64,000 bases of DNA from NCBI RefSeq assembly GCF_030315975.1, contig NZ_JASXSZ010000001.1:558001-622000 (forward strand), read 5' to 3'. This document shows, in pieces, positions 15,609-23,460 of the stretch. Positions within the stretch are counted from its first letter, which is position 1. Each line of letters begins with the position of its first letter. The position numbers and the translations under genes were made by a program. A model generated the notes under the pieces. The model was not told the DNA's origin and did not search any database. It worked only from the letters and a program-made list of their open reading frames with translations. The stretch comes from Microbacterium candidum. Lineage in GTDB: Bacteria > Actinomycetota > Actinomycetes > Actinomycetales > Microbacteriaceae.

Positions 15609-16811
15609 CTACCGGATGCGCTCCGGGCGGAAGCCGTAGCCGATCATGCGTGCGGCCAGCGGAAGGAGAGCGGGCAGGATGCTGCGGAGCGCAGCGCGCT
15701 GGCCGCGCGTCGGCGGGTTGTCGACGACGCGGGCGAGTGCACCGGTCGCGATGGCCCCGTGGACGCCTCGCTGAAGCCGCTGCATCGCCGCCGTCGGCAG
15801 CTCGCGTCGCCGCTGCACTGCTGCGCAGGCGCGATCCACGGCATGGTCACGCGCAAAGCGATCGCGCAGCGCCGGGCCCACGCGCTGCGCCGCCGCCACG
15901 GCATCCTGGATCGCGTAGTTGATGCCCACGCCGAACACGGGCGACATGGCGTGCGCGGCATCCCCGATGCACAGCGCACCGGGCCGCCACCAGTGCTCCA
16001 GGCGATCGACCTGAACCGAGAGCAGCTTCACGTCGTCGAGGCTCGCGAGCTCGGTCACAGGGCCCGCGAGCCGCGGCGTGATCGTTGTGATGCGCCGGCG
16101 GAACGCCTCGAGCCCGTCGGCCTGCACCCGCGCGAAGCCCGACTTCGGGATGAGGAGCCCGCACTGCAGGTAGCCGGGCCGTGGGATCGTGACGAGCAGG
16201 CCGTTCTCGTTCGCCCACAGCAGCGTGTCGGGGAGCGGCTCGGTCGGCCGCGGAAGCCGGAACCACAGCACGTCGATCGGCACGCCGTACGACCGCGGGG
16301 TGAGGCCGAGGGCGCGGCGGACCGTCGAGTCCCTCCCGTCCGCGGCGACCGTCAGCGCTGCACGCATATCTTCGCCGTCGGTGGTCCGGATGCCGGCGAC
16401 CCGGCCGCGTTCGTGGAGGACGCCGGCGGCTTCGACGCCCATGCGCAAACGGAACGATGGATGCTCCGCGCCCGCCTCCGCGAGCAGGGCGAGGAGGTCC
16501 CACTGCGGCATGAGTGTGAGGAAGTCATTCGGGCGGGGGAGCGAGGAGAGGTCGATCGCATGCAGACGGATGCCGTTGATCACGGCGTCGAGTCGCGGCA
16601 AAGGGTCGTGCGGGATGGCGTCGAACCGAGAGCGCAGCCCGAGCGCGTCGATGAGGTTCAGCGTCGACGGATGCACCGTGTCGCCGCGGAAGTCGCGGAA
16701 GAAGTCCGCGTGCTTCTCGACCACGACCACCTCGACGCCCTGCCGCGCGAGCAGGAGTCCGAGCATGACCCCCGCGGGCCCGCCTCCGGAGATGCAGACG
16801 TCAGCGTCCAT
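15609..16811 (-). CDS. FAD-dependent monooxygenase (PHBH/UbiH-like)
   Basis: 400 residues. The FAD-binding GGGPAGVMLGLLLARQGVEV is at about 9-28, the DG-type motif is AADGRDSTVR (near 160), and the second FAD motif is CIGDAAHAMSPVFGVGIN (near 283-300). This is the p-hydroxybenzoate hydroxylase fold, which adds one oxygen atom to an aromatic substrate using NAD(P)H. No substrate can be inferred and there is no co-directional neighbour. The ATG at 16811 follows a TAGCGT box by six bases. Confidence 0.88.
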   Translation of the reverse strand: MDADVCISGGGPAGVMLGLLLARQGVEVVVVEKHADFFRDFRGDTVHPSTLNLIDALGLRSRFDAIPHDPLPRLDAVINGIRLHAIDLSSLPRPNDFLTLMPQWDLLALLAEAGAEHPSFRLRMGVEAAGVLHERGRVAGIRTTDGEDMRAALTVAADGRDSTVRRALGLTPRSYGVPIDVLWFRLPRPTEPLPDTLLWANENGLLVTIPRPGYLQCGLLIPKSGFARVQADGLEAFRRRITTITPRLAGPVTELASLDDVKLLSVQVDRLEHWWRPGALCIGDAAHAMSPVFGVGINYAIQDAVAAAQRVGPALRDRFARDHAVDRACAAVQRRRELPTAAMQRLQRGVHGAIATGALARVVDNPPTRGQRAALRSILPALLPLAARMIGYGFRPERIR

Positions 16812-16817
16812 GCTCCG

Positions 16818-16823
16818 ACGCTA
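16818..16823 (-). promoter_or_regulatory. -10 box of the FAD monooxygenase gene (leaderless)
   Basis: TAGCGT on the minus strand, six bases before the ATG at 16811. Confidence 0.45.
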
Positions 16824-16858
16824 CGCCCGCGGTGTCGGAGGGTGGGAGCCCGTACCGA

Positions 16859-16911
16859 ATGCAGGCCGATCGAACGGTTGGCGAGAGAATCCGGCCCGAA
16901 TCGGCCTGCAT
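16859..16911. promoter_or_regulatory. 12-bp perfect inverted repeat between divergent genes
   Basis: ATGCAGGCCGAT (16859-16870) and ATCGGCCTGCAT (16900-16911) are exact reverse complements 29 bases apart. They lie in the shared upstream region of the FAD monooxygenase and the GyrI-like gene. The spacing suits two half-sites for a looping or tandem-bound regulator, or a cruciform. The regulator is unknown. Confidence 0.5.
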
Positions 16912-16986
16912 CCGTGAATTCTCCCTGCATATGGTCCGGCGGATTCAACAAACAAGGGAACCCCTCCGGAGAGCGGCGTTTCGGCC

Positions 16987-16992
16987 TACCGT
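16987..16992 (+). promoter_or_regulatory. -10 box of the GyrI-like gene (leaderless)
   Basis: TACCGT, six bases before the ATG at 16999. Confidence 0.45.
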
Positions 16993-16998
16993 GGGAGC

Positions 16999-17457
16999 AT
17001 GCCGGCCGAGGTCGAGGTGCTCACCGTCTCGTCGCGCATCCTCGCGGCGGTGCGGCGGGAGCTGCCGGCGAGCGAGATCGGCTCCGCGTGGAAGCCCGCG
17101 CTCGATCAGGTGTGGGCGTTCCTACGCGCGCATCCCGACTTGTGGGACGGCGGGCACAACGTCTTCATCTATCGCTCGGGCGCGACGCCTGGACTCACTG
17201 TCTGCGATTTCGGCGTCGAGGTGACGCACGCGTTCGAGCCGGCGGGCGAGGTGCGCTCGACCGAGACACCCGCCGGCGAGGTGGCGCTGGTCGTCCACCG
17301 GGGCCTGTACGACCGGATGAATGAGGGCTACCAAGCGATCGACAGGTGGATGTCGGCGAACCAGCGGAAGTCCGGCGGATCCACGTGGGAGATCTACTCC
17401 GACCCGACTCCGGACCCGGCCGACACCGAGACGACGATCGCGCGCCTGCTCGCGTAG
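16999..17457 (+). CDS. GyrI-like small-molecule-binding domain protein
   Basis: 152 residues with no signal peptide or membrane segment. The pattern of two alpha-beta halves, with WDGGHNVFIYRSG and a late VALVVHRGLYDRMNEGYQAIDRWM segment, matches stand-alone GyrI-like/SOUL-type effector-binding domains related to the BmrR ligand domain. Such proteins bind amphipathic ligands, and some hydrolyse them. There is no DNA-binding domain, so it is not a regulator by itself. Its divergent partner is the flavin monooxygenase. Confidence 0.75.
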   Translation: MPAEVEVLTVSSRILAAVRRELPASEIGSAWKPALDQVWAFLRAHPDLWDGGHNVFIYRSGATPGLTVCDFGVEVTHAFEPAGEVRSTETPAGEVALVVHRGLYDRMNEGYQAIDRWMSANQRKSGGSTWEIYSDPTPDPADTETTIARLLA

Positions 17458-17558
17458 GACTCCGTCGCCCATCCGTGCTACTGCAGAGACATCGCAATGG
17501 AAGTGCACTGGAATCTCAGGCATTGTGCCTAGATTTCCTTCGTCATAGCCTCGGCTTC

Positions 17559-17900
17559 ATGACCTCTGAAACTGTAGTCACGACAGCGCAATCCCAGGCG
17601 GGCGTCCTCGCGCGAATCGTGGTCGGCGTCGTTGCGGCCGCTGTGACCTACTTCTGCTCCGGCGCCGCGGCCGTGCTCTATCTCAGTGAGGGACTCGCCT
17701 GGCTCGGGCTCCTGCTGGCCGTCGTCGTGGTTGCCGGAGCAATCCTCGTGACGCGGTCGTCTCCGCTTGCCGGGCTTGTCGCGGGTGGGCTGCTCGGCGT
17801 CGTGATGCTCTCCTTCTTCGTCACGATCGGCATCCACCCCAGCAGCCGGCCGGAAGGCGGGATCGGCGGGATCATCGTGTTCGGGCGGTCGGGGCTGTAG
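17559..17900 (+). CDS. Small membrane protein, possibly truncated
   Basis: 113 residues with three hydrophobic helices (about 17-40, 43-62 and 66-85). The TAG at 17898-17900 is followed in the same frame by 24 more codons that encode a hydrophobic stretch (SAALVSAYVVTALSTG) and a basic end (SRKTA), then TGA at 17973. That extension looks like a fourth helix, so the stop may be a recent nonsense change. I do not recognise the family. Neighbouring genes are also small membrane proteins. Confidence 0.6.
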   Translation: MTSETVVTTAQSQAGVLARIVVGVVAAAVTYFCSGAAAVLYLSEGLAWLGLLLAVVVVAGAILVTRSSPLAGLVAGGLLGVVMLSFFVTIGIHPSSRPEGGIGGIIVFGRSGL

Positions 17901-18023
17901 TCCGCGGCGCTCGTCTCCGCCTACGTCGTCACCGCCCTCTCCACAGGCATCACGCGATCTCGGAAGACTGCCTGACTTGGGTTGCTGCGCTTCTCGGCCG
18001 CGACCCGTCGGAAGAGTGCAGCG

Positions 18024-18380
18024 ATGAACACCGCCGAGGGCAAGAACACAGCACACGTCGTCGTGTGGTTGTGGCTTACGCAGCTGGTGCTCACGCTCGT
18101 GGCCGTCTGGGACATGTTCTGGTCGCAGATGAGCATGGACAGCTGCGCCGAGGATCTGTGCGACTATTCGGCGTTCATGACCGGACTGAACGCGTTCTAT
18201 TTCGGCGCGTTCCTGCTGCTGGTCGGGAGCGGGGTTGGTGCTCATATGTTCCGCGGCGCGGGGCGTCGGACGGTCCTCTTCCCGATTGCCGGGATCCTGG
18301 GGCTCTTAATCTGGCTCGCGCTGACCTACACGTGGGGTCGCGAGGCGCTGCAGCTTCCCCTGTTCGGCAATCGGCTCTGA
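18024..18380 (+). CDS. Small membrane protein, unknown function
   Basis: 118 residues from the ATG at 18024, which has GAAGAG upstream. Three hydrophobic helices are visible: VVVWLWLTQLVLTLVAVW (12-29), an AFYFGAFLLLVGSGVGAHMF segment (57-76), and one near 84-103. A loop with two cysteines (SCAEDLCDY) lies between the first two helices. I do not recognise the family. The 150 bases after it contain no convincing gene. Confidence 0.6.
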   Translation: MNTAEGKNTAHVVVWLWLTQLVLTLVAVWDMFWSQMSMDSCAEDLCDYSAFMTGLNAFYFGAFLLLVGSGVGAHMFRGAGRRTVLFPIAGILGLLIWLALTYTWGREALQLPLFGNRL

Positions 18381-18529
18381 AGATCCTGCCAGCGCCATCA
18401 AGGATGGGCGATACGGGATGAGTCTCTCTCCGCCCGACGGCGGCGCGCAGATCGCCTACTGGGGCTGACCGCCTTCCCGAACCATGTGGCGGCTCAGCTG
18501 CCCACACTGACCGAGATGCGGCCCGGGGC

Positions 18530-19234
18530 CTAGGTGCTGGGGGATGCGGGTCGGGAGAGTGATGCGTCGGGCACGGCCGACACCCACCCGGCCTCGCGGA
18601 GCCGTGCGAACGCGTCGAGCAGCAGGTCGAGCCCGAACGCGAACTCGTGCCGTTCGTCGCAGGCTCCGGCGGGGTTGCGCATCGCCGTGTCCATGGCGAT
18701 GGATGCCACATGCGGGAACTGTGCCGCGAGCATTGCCGCGGCGGCCTCGTCATCTGCGCCTGCCGGCGCCGACCGGAAGGCTTCTGTCGAGTACCCCCAG
18801 ATCCGGTGCCCGAGGGCGTGCATCGCGTAGTGCGTGAGATCGACGCTGAACCCGTCGTCGATGAAGTCTGCCGCGACGGCATCCATGTAAGCGAGCGTCG
18901 TGAGGGTCGGCCGCTCCGCCTCATCGATGGCGGCCCGCATCCATGGATGTTGCTCCTGAGCGTCGCGCGCGGCCAGGGCGCGGGCGCGCACGCGCGCCTG
19001 CCAGCCGTCGTCATCCGGCGTCGGATAGGTCTGGACGACGGTGTCGATCATCCCGCCGACGAGGTCAGCCCTGTCGGCCACGTGCTTGTAGAGGGCCATC
19101 GGAACCACGCCCAAGCGCGCGGCCAGCGCCCGCATGCTGATCGCGGCAAGGCCACCCTCGTCGGCGAGCACCACGGCCTCGGCCAGCACGGCGGTGCGAT
19201 CCAACGGTGTCGCGCGTCCCTGTTTCGGTGGCAT
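18530..19234 (-). CDS. TetR-family regulator (TetR class C-terminal domain)
   Basis: 234 residues from the ATG at 19234 (MPPKQG), which has AGAGGGAA upstream; a longer frame runs back through the operators and is not used. The helix-turn-helix is in residues about 30-55 (AISMRALAARLGVVPMALYK, then HV). The C-terminal half, with the GHRIWGYSTEAF and EFAFGLDLLLDAF regions, resembles the tetracycline-repressor-type ligand domain. It is divergent from a DUF4386 membrane protein, and two identical-arm palindromes lie between them, so it probably represses both genes until a small ligand binds. Confidence 0.88.
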   Translation of the reverse strand: MPPKQGRATPLDRTAVLAEAVVLADEGGLAAISMRALAARLGVVPMALYKHVADRADLVGGMIDTVVQTYPTPDDDGWQARVRARALAARDAQEQHPWMRAAIDEAERPTLTTLAYMDAVAADFIDDGFSVDLTHYAMHALGHRIWGYSTEAFRSAPAGADDEAAAAMLAAQFPHVASIAMDTAMRNPAGACDERHEFAFGLDLLLDAFARLREAGWVSAVPDASLSRPASPST

Positions 19235-19255
19235 ATCCGCATTCCCTCTTGCTCT

Positions 19256-19306
19256 GGTGTACAGAGTACACCTATGCTCTGTCTCACCAGGTGTACGGCG
19301 TACACC
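19256..19306. promoter_or_regulatory. Twin TetR operators
   Basis: GGTGTAC-AGA-GTACACC (19256-19272) and GGTGTAC-GGC-GTACACC (19290-19306) are two 17-base palindromes with identical 7-base arms, centres 34 bases apart. A TATGCT box (19273-19278) lies between them and can serve as the -10 of the DUF4386 gene. Repression by the adjacent TetR protein is the simple reading. Confidence 0.82.
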
Positions 19307-19331
19307 AACCCGCACATCGAAGGGACCGCCC

Positions 19332-19982
19332 ATGAACCAGGACCGCACGCTCGCTCGCACGGCAGGCATCCTCTATCTCGTCACGTTCGCGACCTCCATC
19401 CCCGCGCTCGCGCTGAAGACTCCGCTGCTGCAGGAAGGTGCCCAGCCCGAGCTGGCGACGTGGGGTGCGCTGCTGGAGATCCTGCTGGCCTTCGCCTGTG
19501 TGGGCACGGCGATCACGCTCCTGCCCATCACTCGCCGCCACAACGAACCGCTCGCCGTCGGCTTCGTCGTCTCGCGCACGCTCGAGGCATCGCTCATCCT
19601 CGTCGGGGTCCTCTGTGTCATGGCGCTCGCCTCCCTGCACGGAAGCAGCGCGGATGCGGCACTCCGCGCGCTGCACGGATGGACGTTCCTGCTCGGCCCG
19701 GCCGTGATGGCCTCGGTCAACGCGCTGCTGCTCGGCACGGTGCTCCTGCGCGCGCGCCTCGTTCCGCCGCTCATCCCGGCCATCGGGCTGATCGATGCAC
19801 CGATCCTGCTCGCCTCGTCGATCGGCGTGCTCTTCGGCGCCTGGACGCAGACATCGCCCATCGGCGCCGCATCCGCCCTGCCGATCGCCGTGTGGGAACT
19901 GAGCCTCGGCGTCTGGCTCACGGTGAAGGGCGTCCGCGCAGCCGAAACGGCGCCGGCTCGTGTCGCCGTGCGGGTCGGCTGA
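19332..19982 (+). CDS. DUF4386 integral membrane protein
   Basis: 216 residues from the ATG at 19332 behind AGGGAC. About six hydrophobic helices are visible. ARTAGILYLVTFATSIPA near the start, GFVVSRTLEASLILVG and VNALLLGTVLLRARLVP match the DUF4386 family, which has no known function. Its position opposite a TetR regulator with paired operators suggests ligand-induced expression, as for many efflux or membrane-stress proteins. Confidence 0.85.
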   Translation: MNQDRTLARTAGILYLVTFATSIPALALKTPLLQEGAQPELATWGALLEILLAFACVGTAITLLPITRRHNEPLAVGFVVSRTLEASLILVGVLCVMALASLHGSSADAALRALHGWTFLLGPAVMASVNALLLGTVLLRARLVPPLIPAIGLIDAPILLASSIGVLFGAWTQTSPIGAASALPIAVWELSLGVWLTVKGVRAAETAPARVAVRVG

Positions 19983-20154
19983 CGCAATCTCTGCTGCAGC
20001 TCGAACGAAGTCCGGCGCTGCGGGCAGGGCCGGGACTTCCGTTGAGGCATCGACGACAGACACCCCGTGAGGTTCGTCACGCTGCGGCCGGACAAGCCGC
20101 TGCCCTGTTGAGGTATCCTTCAGCGCGCCTGAAGGACAGCCCTCTGGCAGCCGT

Positions 20155-20160
20155 TACGGT
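20155..20160 (+). promoter_or_regulatory. -10 box of the lipoprotein gene (leaderless)
   Basis: TACGGT, six bases before the ATG at 20167. Confidence 0.45.
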
Positions 20161-20166
20161 GAGGGC

Positions 20167-20775
20167 ATGCAGCGTCGCTCAGCCTTGTCCATCGGTGTGT
20201 TGTGTCTTGCCCTGTCGCTGACCGCCTGCGCCTCGTCGCCGACAGGTCGCGGCGGGTATGGCGAGTACACGCCTGTAGCGAGTGAGCCCAGCCCGACCAG
20301 TGCACCGAGCGGTACTGCTGTGCCCACCGCCGCAGGGCTCGCGGGCATCGACGCTCGGGCGCAGGCGCAGGCGTGGCTCGACGCGGCGGCCCTCCCGCCG
20401 GGAGCAGTGCGCTCCTCAGTGAGCACCGGCCGATTTGACTCCTACACAGCATGGCCGTGCGGACCCGTCGAGCAAATCGAGGCCTTCTGGACGATCCCCG
20501 GCGCGACCGTAGCCGGTGCGGCGAACTGGCTGAGGGCGCATCCGACGGCGAACCTCCTGTCGACGGCGGGCGGGCCCGTTCCCGATGACCCGAAGATCAC
20601 GGGTGCGATCGTCGGGTACATCCCCCGGCCGGACGCGCAGGAAGGGATCGTCTACACCCTCGCGAAGAACGACGAGGGCGTCGCCGTGCGAGCCCAGATC
20701 GCGGCTCTCGCGCAGGGTGCTACGTGCCCGCCCGTCCCGGGCGGCGGTTCGTGGGGCGCCCCGGGTCAGGGTTGA
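20167..20775 (+). CDS. Lipoprotein of unknown function
   Basis: 202 residues. The signal peptide ends in a lipobox LTACASS (Cys22 lipidated). A Ser/Pro/Thr-rich linker (to about 55) leads to a compact domain with DARAQAQAWLDAAALPPGA, WPCGPVEQIEAFW and a late Cys in QGATCPPVPGG. The two cysteines could form a disulfide outside the cell. The middle segment (TIPGATVAGAANWLRAHP) recurs in uncharacterised actinobacterial lipoproteins. The next gene starts four bases after the stop, so they form a pair. Confidence 0.75.
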   Translation: MQRRSALSIGVLCLALSLTACASSPTGRGGYGEYTPVASEPSPTSAPSGTAVPTAAGLAGIDARAQAQAWLDAAALPPGAVRSSVSTGRFDSYTAWPCGPVEQIEAFWTIPGATVAGAANWLRAHPTANLLSTAGGPVPDDPKITGAIVGYIPRPDAQEGIVYTLAKNDEGVAVRAQIAALAQGATCPPVPGGGSWGAPGQG

Positions 20776-20779
20776 GACC

Positions 20780-21175
20780 ATGCCCTTCGCGCTCGTTCTC
20801 ACCGGTCTGCTCGCCCTGCTAGCGATCTTCCAGCTGACGCTCGTCCTCGGTGCGCCGTTCGGCCGCTTCGCGTGGGGCGGACAACAGCGAGTGCTCCCGG
20901 CCAGGCTTCGGATCGGCAGCGCGGTGACGATCCTCGTCTACGCGCTCATCGTCGCGATCGCCTGGGACAGAATCGGCGCGCTCGACCTCCTGACGCAGAC
21001 ACTCTCAATCGTCGCGATGTGGATCGTCTTCGGATTCTTCGTTCTCGGCATTGCCATGAATGCCGTTTCGCGGAGCAAGCCGGAGCGCAACACGATGGTT
21101 CCGACATCCATCCTCCTGGCCGCGCTCTCCCTCCTGATCGCGATGGGCTACGGCGAGATGGCGATGGCGATCTGA
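20780..21175 (+). CDS. Small four-helix membrane protein
   Basis: 131 residues with four hydrophobic helices (about 4-24, 45-62, 72-95 and 107-127). The hydrophobic pattern is regular and the loops are short, so it is probably a real protein, but I do not recognise a named family. It is coded directly after the lipoprotein and may be translated from the same mRNA. Confidence 0.65.
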   Translation: MPFALVLTGLLALLAIFQLTLVLGAPFGRFAWGGQQRVLPARLRIGSAVTILVYALIVAIAWDRIGALDLLTQTLSIVAMWIVFGFFVLGIAMNAVSRSKPERNTMVPTSILLAALSLLIAMGYGEMAMAI

Positions 21176-21500
21176 ATCCGAGCACTGCTGCGCCGGCGGG
21201 ATCCTCGCAGCACCTCGCGCTGGGAGTCATCCTCGGCGCTCTCGGCTTCCTGTGTCGCCGCGACCGTGCCGCCGCGCGGTGAGGGCGTCATTCCGCGAGA
21301 TTAGCCCGGCCGCGCTCGGAACGAGGAGATTCATTGTTCCGGTCCTACAACTGGCGCCCGACGCATCCGCCCAACCCCCGCCGTCGACAACCTCACATGG
21401 ACTGGTAAGGCCGCGACACAACGTTGAATGACAACCGCACTAGCAACAGATGCGCACGCAAGCGTTGGTAGCGGGGCCACATTCCGTTGCTTTCTCCGAC
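21176..21500. other. Gap without a convincing gene
   Basis: The first 110 bases can be read on the plus strand as a tail PAGSSQHLALGVILGALGFL followed by CRRDRAAAR, which looks like a membrane-anchor end, but no body precedes it. The rest is lower in G+C than its surroundings. A lone GCGTTGGTAG at 21466-21475 resembles half of the palindrome before the Fic gene. No RNA gene or terminator was found. Confidence 0.4.
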
Positions 21501-21502
21501 AC

Positions 21503-21537
21503 TTACCAACACATATTGCATTAAGTGTTGGTAACCT
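21503..21537 (+). promoter_or_regulatory. Promoter and palindromic operator of the Fic gene
   Basis: TTACCAACAC (21503-21512) and GTGTTGGTAA (21525-21534) are exact reverse complements 12 bases apart. The right arm runs into TAACCT (21532-21537), a -10 box exactly six bases before the GTG at 21544. A protein bound here would block transcription. The Fic protein itself ends in a winged-helix domain and could be that protein. Confidence 0.7.
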
Positions 21538-21543
21538 GGGGTG

Positions 21544-22782
21544 GTGAGCACACTTCCTGCCGGCGTTCGGATCCCCGTCGATCCGGTCTCGCACGAGACC
21601 TTCGAGTGGAAGCCCCGCGCGCCGGAGATGTACTCGCGTGCCGAGGTGGAGCGCCAGACCGGCCCCTATGAAGCCTCGATCACCGCGTCGATCGCGAACT
21701 GGGATGCCCGCCTATCCGGTGAGGACGTGGCCGACGTCGAGGATGCGACCCGGCAGCTGGTCGCGTTCGACCAGCACGCGCAGCGCACGCTCGGTACCGG
21801 CAGCCCGGCGCTGGGGCCCATGACCGCGATCCTGTTGCGCACGGAGTCTGCGTCGTCGTCGCAGATCGAACATTTGACGACGTCGGCGAAGCAGCTCGCG
21901 CTTGCCGAGATCGACGAGGGCGAGAAGCGGAATGCTCTGACCGTCGTCGGCAACGTCCGCGCCATGGAAGCGGCACTCGCCCTCGCTGACGACATCAGCG
22001 AAGACATGATCCTCGCCATGCACCAGGCGCTGATGAGCCACCAGGCAGGCCTCGAGCACGAGGCCGGCACGTACCGCCGCGAGCAGGTATGGATCGGGGC
22101 CGGGAACGCGGGCCCGCGGCACGCTGAGTTCGTCCCGCCGCATCATGACAGGATCCCCGGTGCGATCCAGGACCTGATCGCGTTCGCCCGCCGACAGGAC
22201 GTCTCCGTGCTCGTGCAGGTCGCTGTCACCCACGCCCAGTTCGAGACGATCCACCCGTTCGTCGACGGCAACGGCAGAACCGGTCGAGCGCTCGCGCAGT
22301 CGGTCCTCCGCAACAAGGGCCTGGTGGGATCCACCGCGGTGCCGCTCTCCGCGGGGCTGCTTGTTGATGTCGACCGGTACTTCGCGGCGCTCGGGGCATT
22401 CCGGGACGGCGACGCCGGGCCCATCATCCGCGAGTTCGCATCCGCGAGCCGGATCGCGGCGACGACCGCCGCCCGGCTCGTCGATGATCTGGTCCGCGAG
22501 CTCGACGAGTCTCGCGACAAGATGCGGGGCATCCGGGCGAACGCCGCGGCGTGGCGGGTGCTGCCCGCACTGGTGGGCCAGCCCGCGGTGAACACGAAGT
22601 ACCTGATCCACACGCTCGGCCTCGGCGAGATGGCGGCGTTGCGTGCACTCGACGCCCTGACCGAGCGGGACGTCCTCATCGAGACCACGGGCAGGACGCG
22701 CAGCCGCGTCTGGGAGCACCGAGGCATCTTCGCGGTGCTCGATGCATACGCAGAGACGATCCGCAGGATGTCCATCCGCTGA
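21544..22782 (+). CDS. Fic-family AMP-transferase with winged-helix C-terminus
   Basis: 412 residues if started at GTG 21544, the position predicted by the -10 box; an adjacent GTG at 21541 adds one residue. The Fic core motif HPFVDGNGRTGR is at about 237-248, complete with catalytic His and the nucleotide-binding loop. An N-terminal inhibitory helix of class II type is present (SSSQIE, Glu109), which should keep the enzyme off until released. The last 80 residues form a winged helix-turn-helix (TKYLIHTLGLGEMAALRALD). The target is unknown. Such enzymes transfer AMP from ATP to protein hydroxyls. It is a lone accessory gene next to tRNA genes. Confidence 0.9.
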   Translation: MSTLPAGVRIPVDPVSHETFEWKPRAPEMYSRAEVERQTGPYEASITASIANWDARLSGEDVADVEDATRQLVAFDQHAQRTLGTGSPALGPMTAILLRTESASSSQIEHLTTSAKQLALAEIDEGEKRNALTVVGNVRAMEAALALADDISEDMILAMHQALMSHQAGLEHEAGTYRREQVWIGAGNAGPRHAEFVPPHHDRIPGAIQDLIAFARRQDVSVLVQVAVTHAQFETIHPFVDGNGRTGRALAQSVLRNKGLVGSTAVPLSAGLLVDVDRYFAALGAFRDGDAGPIIREFASASRIAATTAARLVDDLVRELDESRDKMRGIRANAAAWRVLPALVGQPAVNTKYLIHTLGLGEMAALRALDALTERDVLIETTGRTRSRVWEHRGIFAVLDAYAETIRRMSIR

Positions 22783-22833
22783 CGCTTCGCGGTCCTTGCG
22801 TGAATCGTCGCAGAAAGGAACCCTGGTCAACCG

Positions 22834-22876
22834 AACAAAAGAACCCCCGCGATGTAGAAGCCATCGCAGGGGTTCC
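22834..22876 (-). terminator. Terminator after tRNA-Phe
   Basis: On the minus strand GGAACCCCTGCGATG and CATCGCGGGGGTTC form a long stem around a seven-base loop, followed by TTTTGTT. It lies two bases beyond the tRNA-Phe 3' end and should stop the tRNA transcript before it reads into the Fic gene. Confidence 0.85.
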
Positions 22877-22877
22877 G

Positions 22878-22950
22878 TGGCTCCGACGGGCGTCGATCCC
22901 GTGACCTCACGATTTTCAGTCGTGCGCTCTACCAACTGAGCTACAGAGCC
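22878..22950 (-). tRNA. tRNA-Phe (GAA)
   Basis: 73 nt. The acceptor pairs GGCTCTG with CGGAGCC, the D arm is GCTCAGTTGGTAGAGC, the anticodon loop is ACTGAAAAT (anticodon GAA) and the T loop GATCGAC is near-canonical. CCA is not encoded. It is the last of three minus-strand tRNA genes. Confidence 0.97.
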
Positions 22951-23015
22951 GCATGGCGAAAGAGCCATGTCCTAGACGAAAGGCCCTCTGCTAACAAAGG
23001 GCCCGTCGCTCGGAG

Positions 23016-23089
23016 CGACCCTGACGGGACTTGAACCCGCGACCTCCGCCGTGACAGGGCGGCACGCTAACCAACTGCGCTACAGGGCC
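23016..23089 (-). tRNA. tRNA-Asp (GTC)
   Basis: 74 nt. The acceptor pairs GGCCCTG with CAGGGTC, the anticodon loop is CTGTCAC (anticodon GTC) and the T arm is CGGGTTCAAGTCCCG. The discriminator base is G, as expected for Asp. A short GGCCCT/AGGGCC stem (22982-23003) lies between this gene and tRNA-Phe and may be a processing or weak stop signal. Confidence 0.97.
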
Positions 23090-23117
23090 ATGCTTGTTTA
23101 ATTGTGCCGGTAAGTGG

Positions 23118-23190
23118 TGACCCCAACGGGATTCGAACCCGTGCTACCGCCGTGAAAGGGCGGCGTCCTAGGCCGCTAAACGATGGGGCC
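23118..23190 (-). tRNA. tRNA-Glu (TTC)
   Basis: 73 nt. The acceptor pairs GGCCCCA with TGGGGTC, the anticodon loop is CTTTCAC (anticodon TTC) and the T arm is CGGGTTCGAATCCCG. It is the first gene of the Glu-Asp-Phe cluster. Confidence 0.97.
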
Positions 23191-23296
23191 GGGTGAACCT
23201 CGGAGGCTCACGCTTACCGAGGACCAAGCATAAGCGAAGAACTGCGGGAACGCGAATCGAGGGCGAGTCGCCGCCGCATCCATCCCTCCAGCCCGC

Positions 23297-23362
23297 ACGA
23301 TGGAGGGTGTCGCACCACACGATGGAGGCCGCTGCGCCGCGCGATTGAGGGTGTCGCTTCGA
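23297..23362. repeat. 3 x 22-bp tandem repeat
   Basis: Three imperfect units start at 23297, 23319 and 23341. The first is ACGATGGAGGGTGTCGCACC plus two bases, the third GCGATTGAGGGTGTCGCTTC plus two. The array sits between the tRNA cluster and the M23 peptidase gene, about 100 bases before its start. No coding role is apparent. Confidence 0.7.
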
Positions 23363-23460
23363 ACGTTCAAGGCGCATCATGGATGAGGGGCCCGACCCCA
23401 CGGCTGTGACAGATGTTGCTACTGTGATTGATGTTGCGCCCAAAGGCGGGAGGAGGCACG

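Noticed and set aside
18381..18529. Short frames between the small membrane protein and the TetR gene
   Set aside because: All are below 25 codons with no motif or ribosome site.
21176..21282. C-terminal membrane-anchor-like tail as a gene remnant
   Set aside because: Only about 30 residues without a recognisable body; could be chance translation.
22878..22950. tRNA-Phe as attachment site of an island containing the Fic gene
   Set aside because: No integrase gene and no second copy of the tRNA 3' end was seen in the window.
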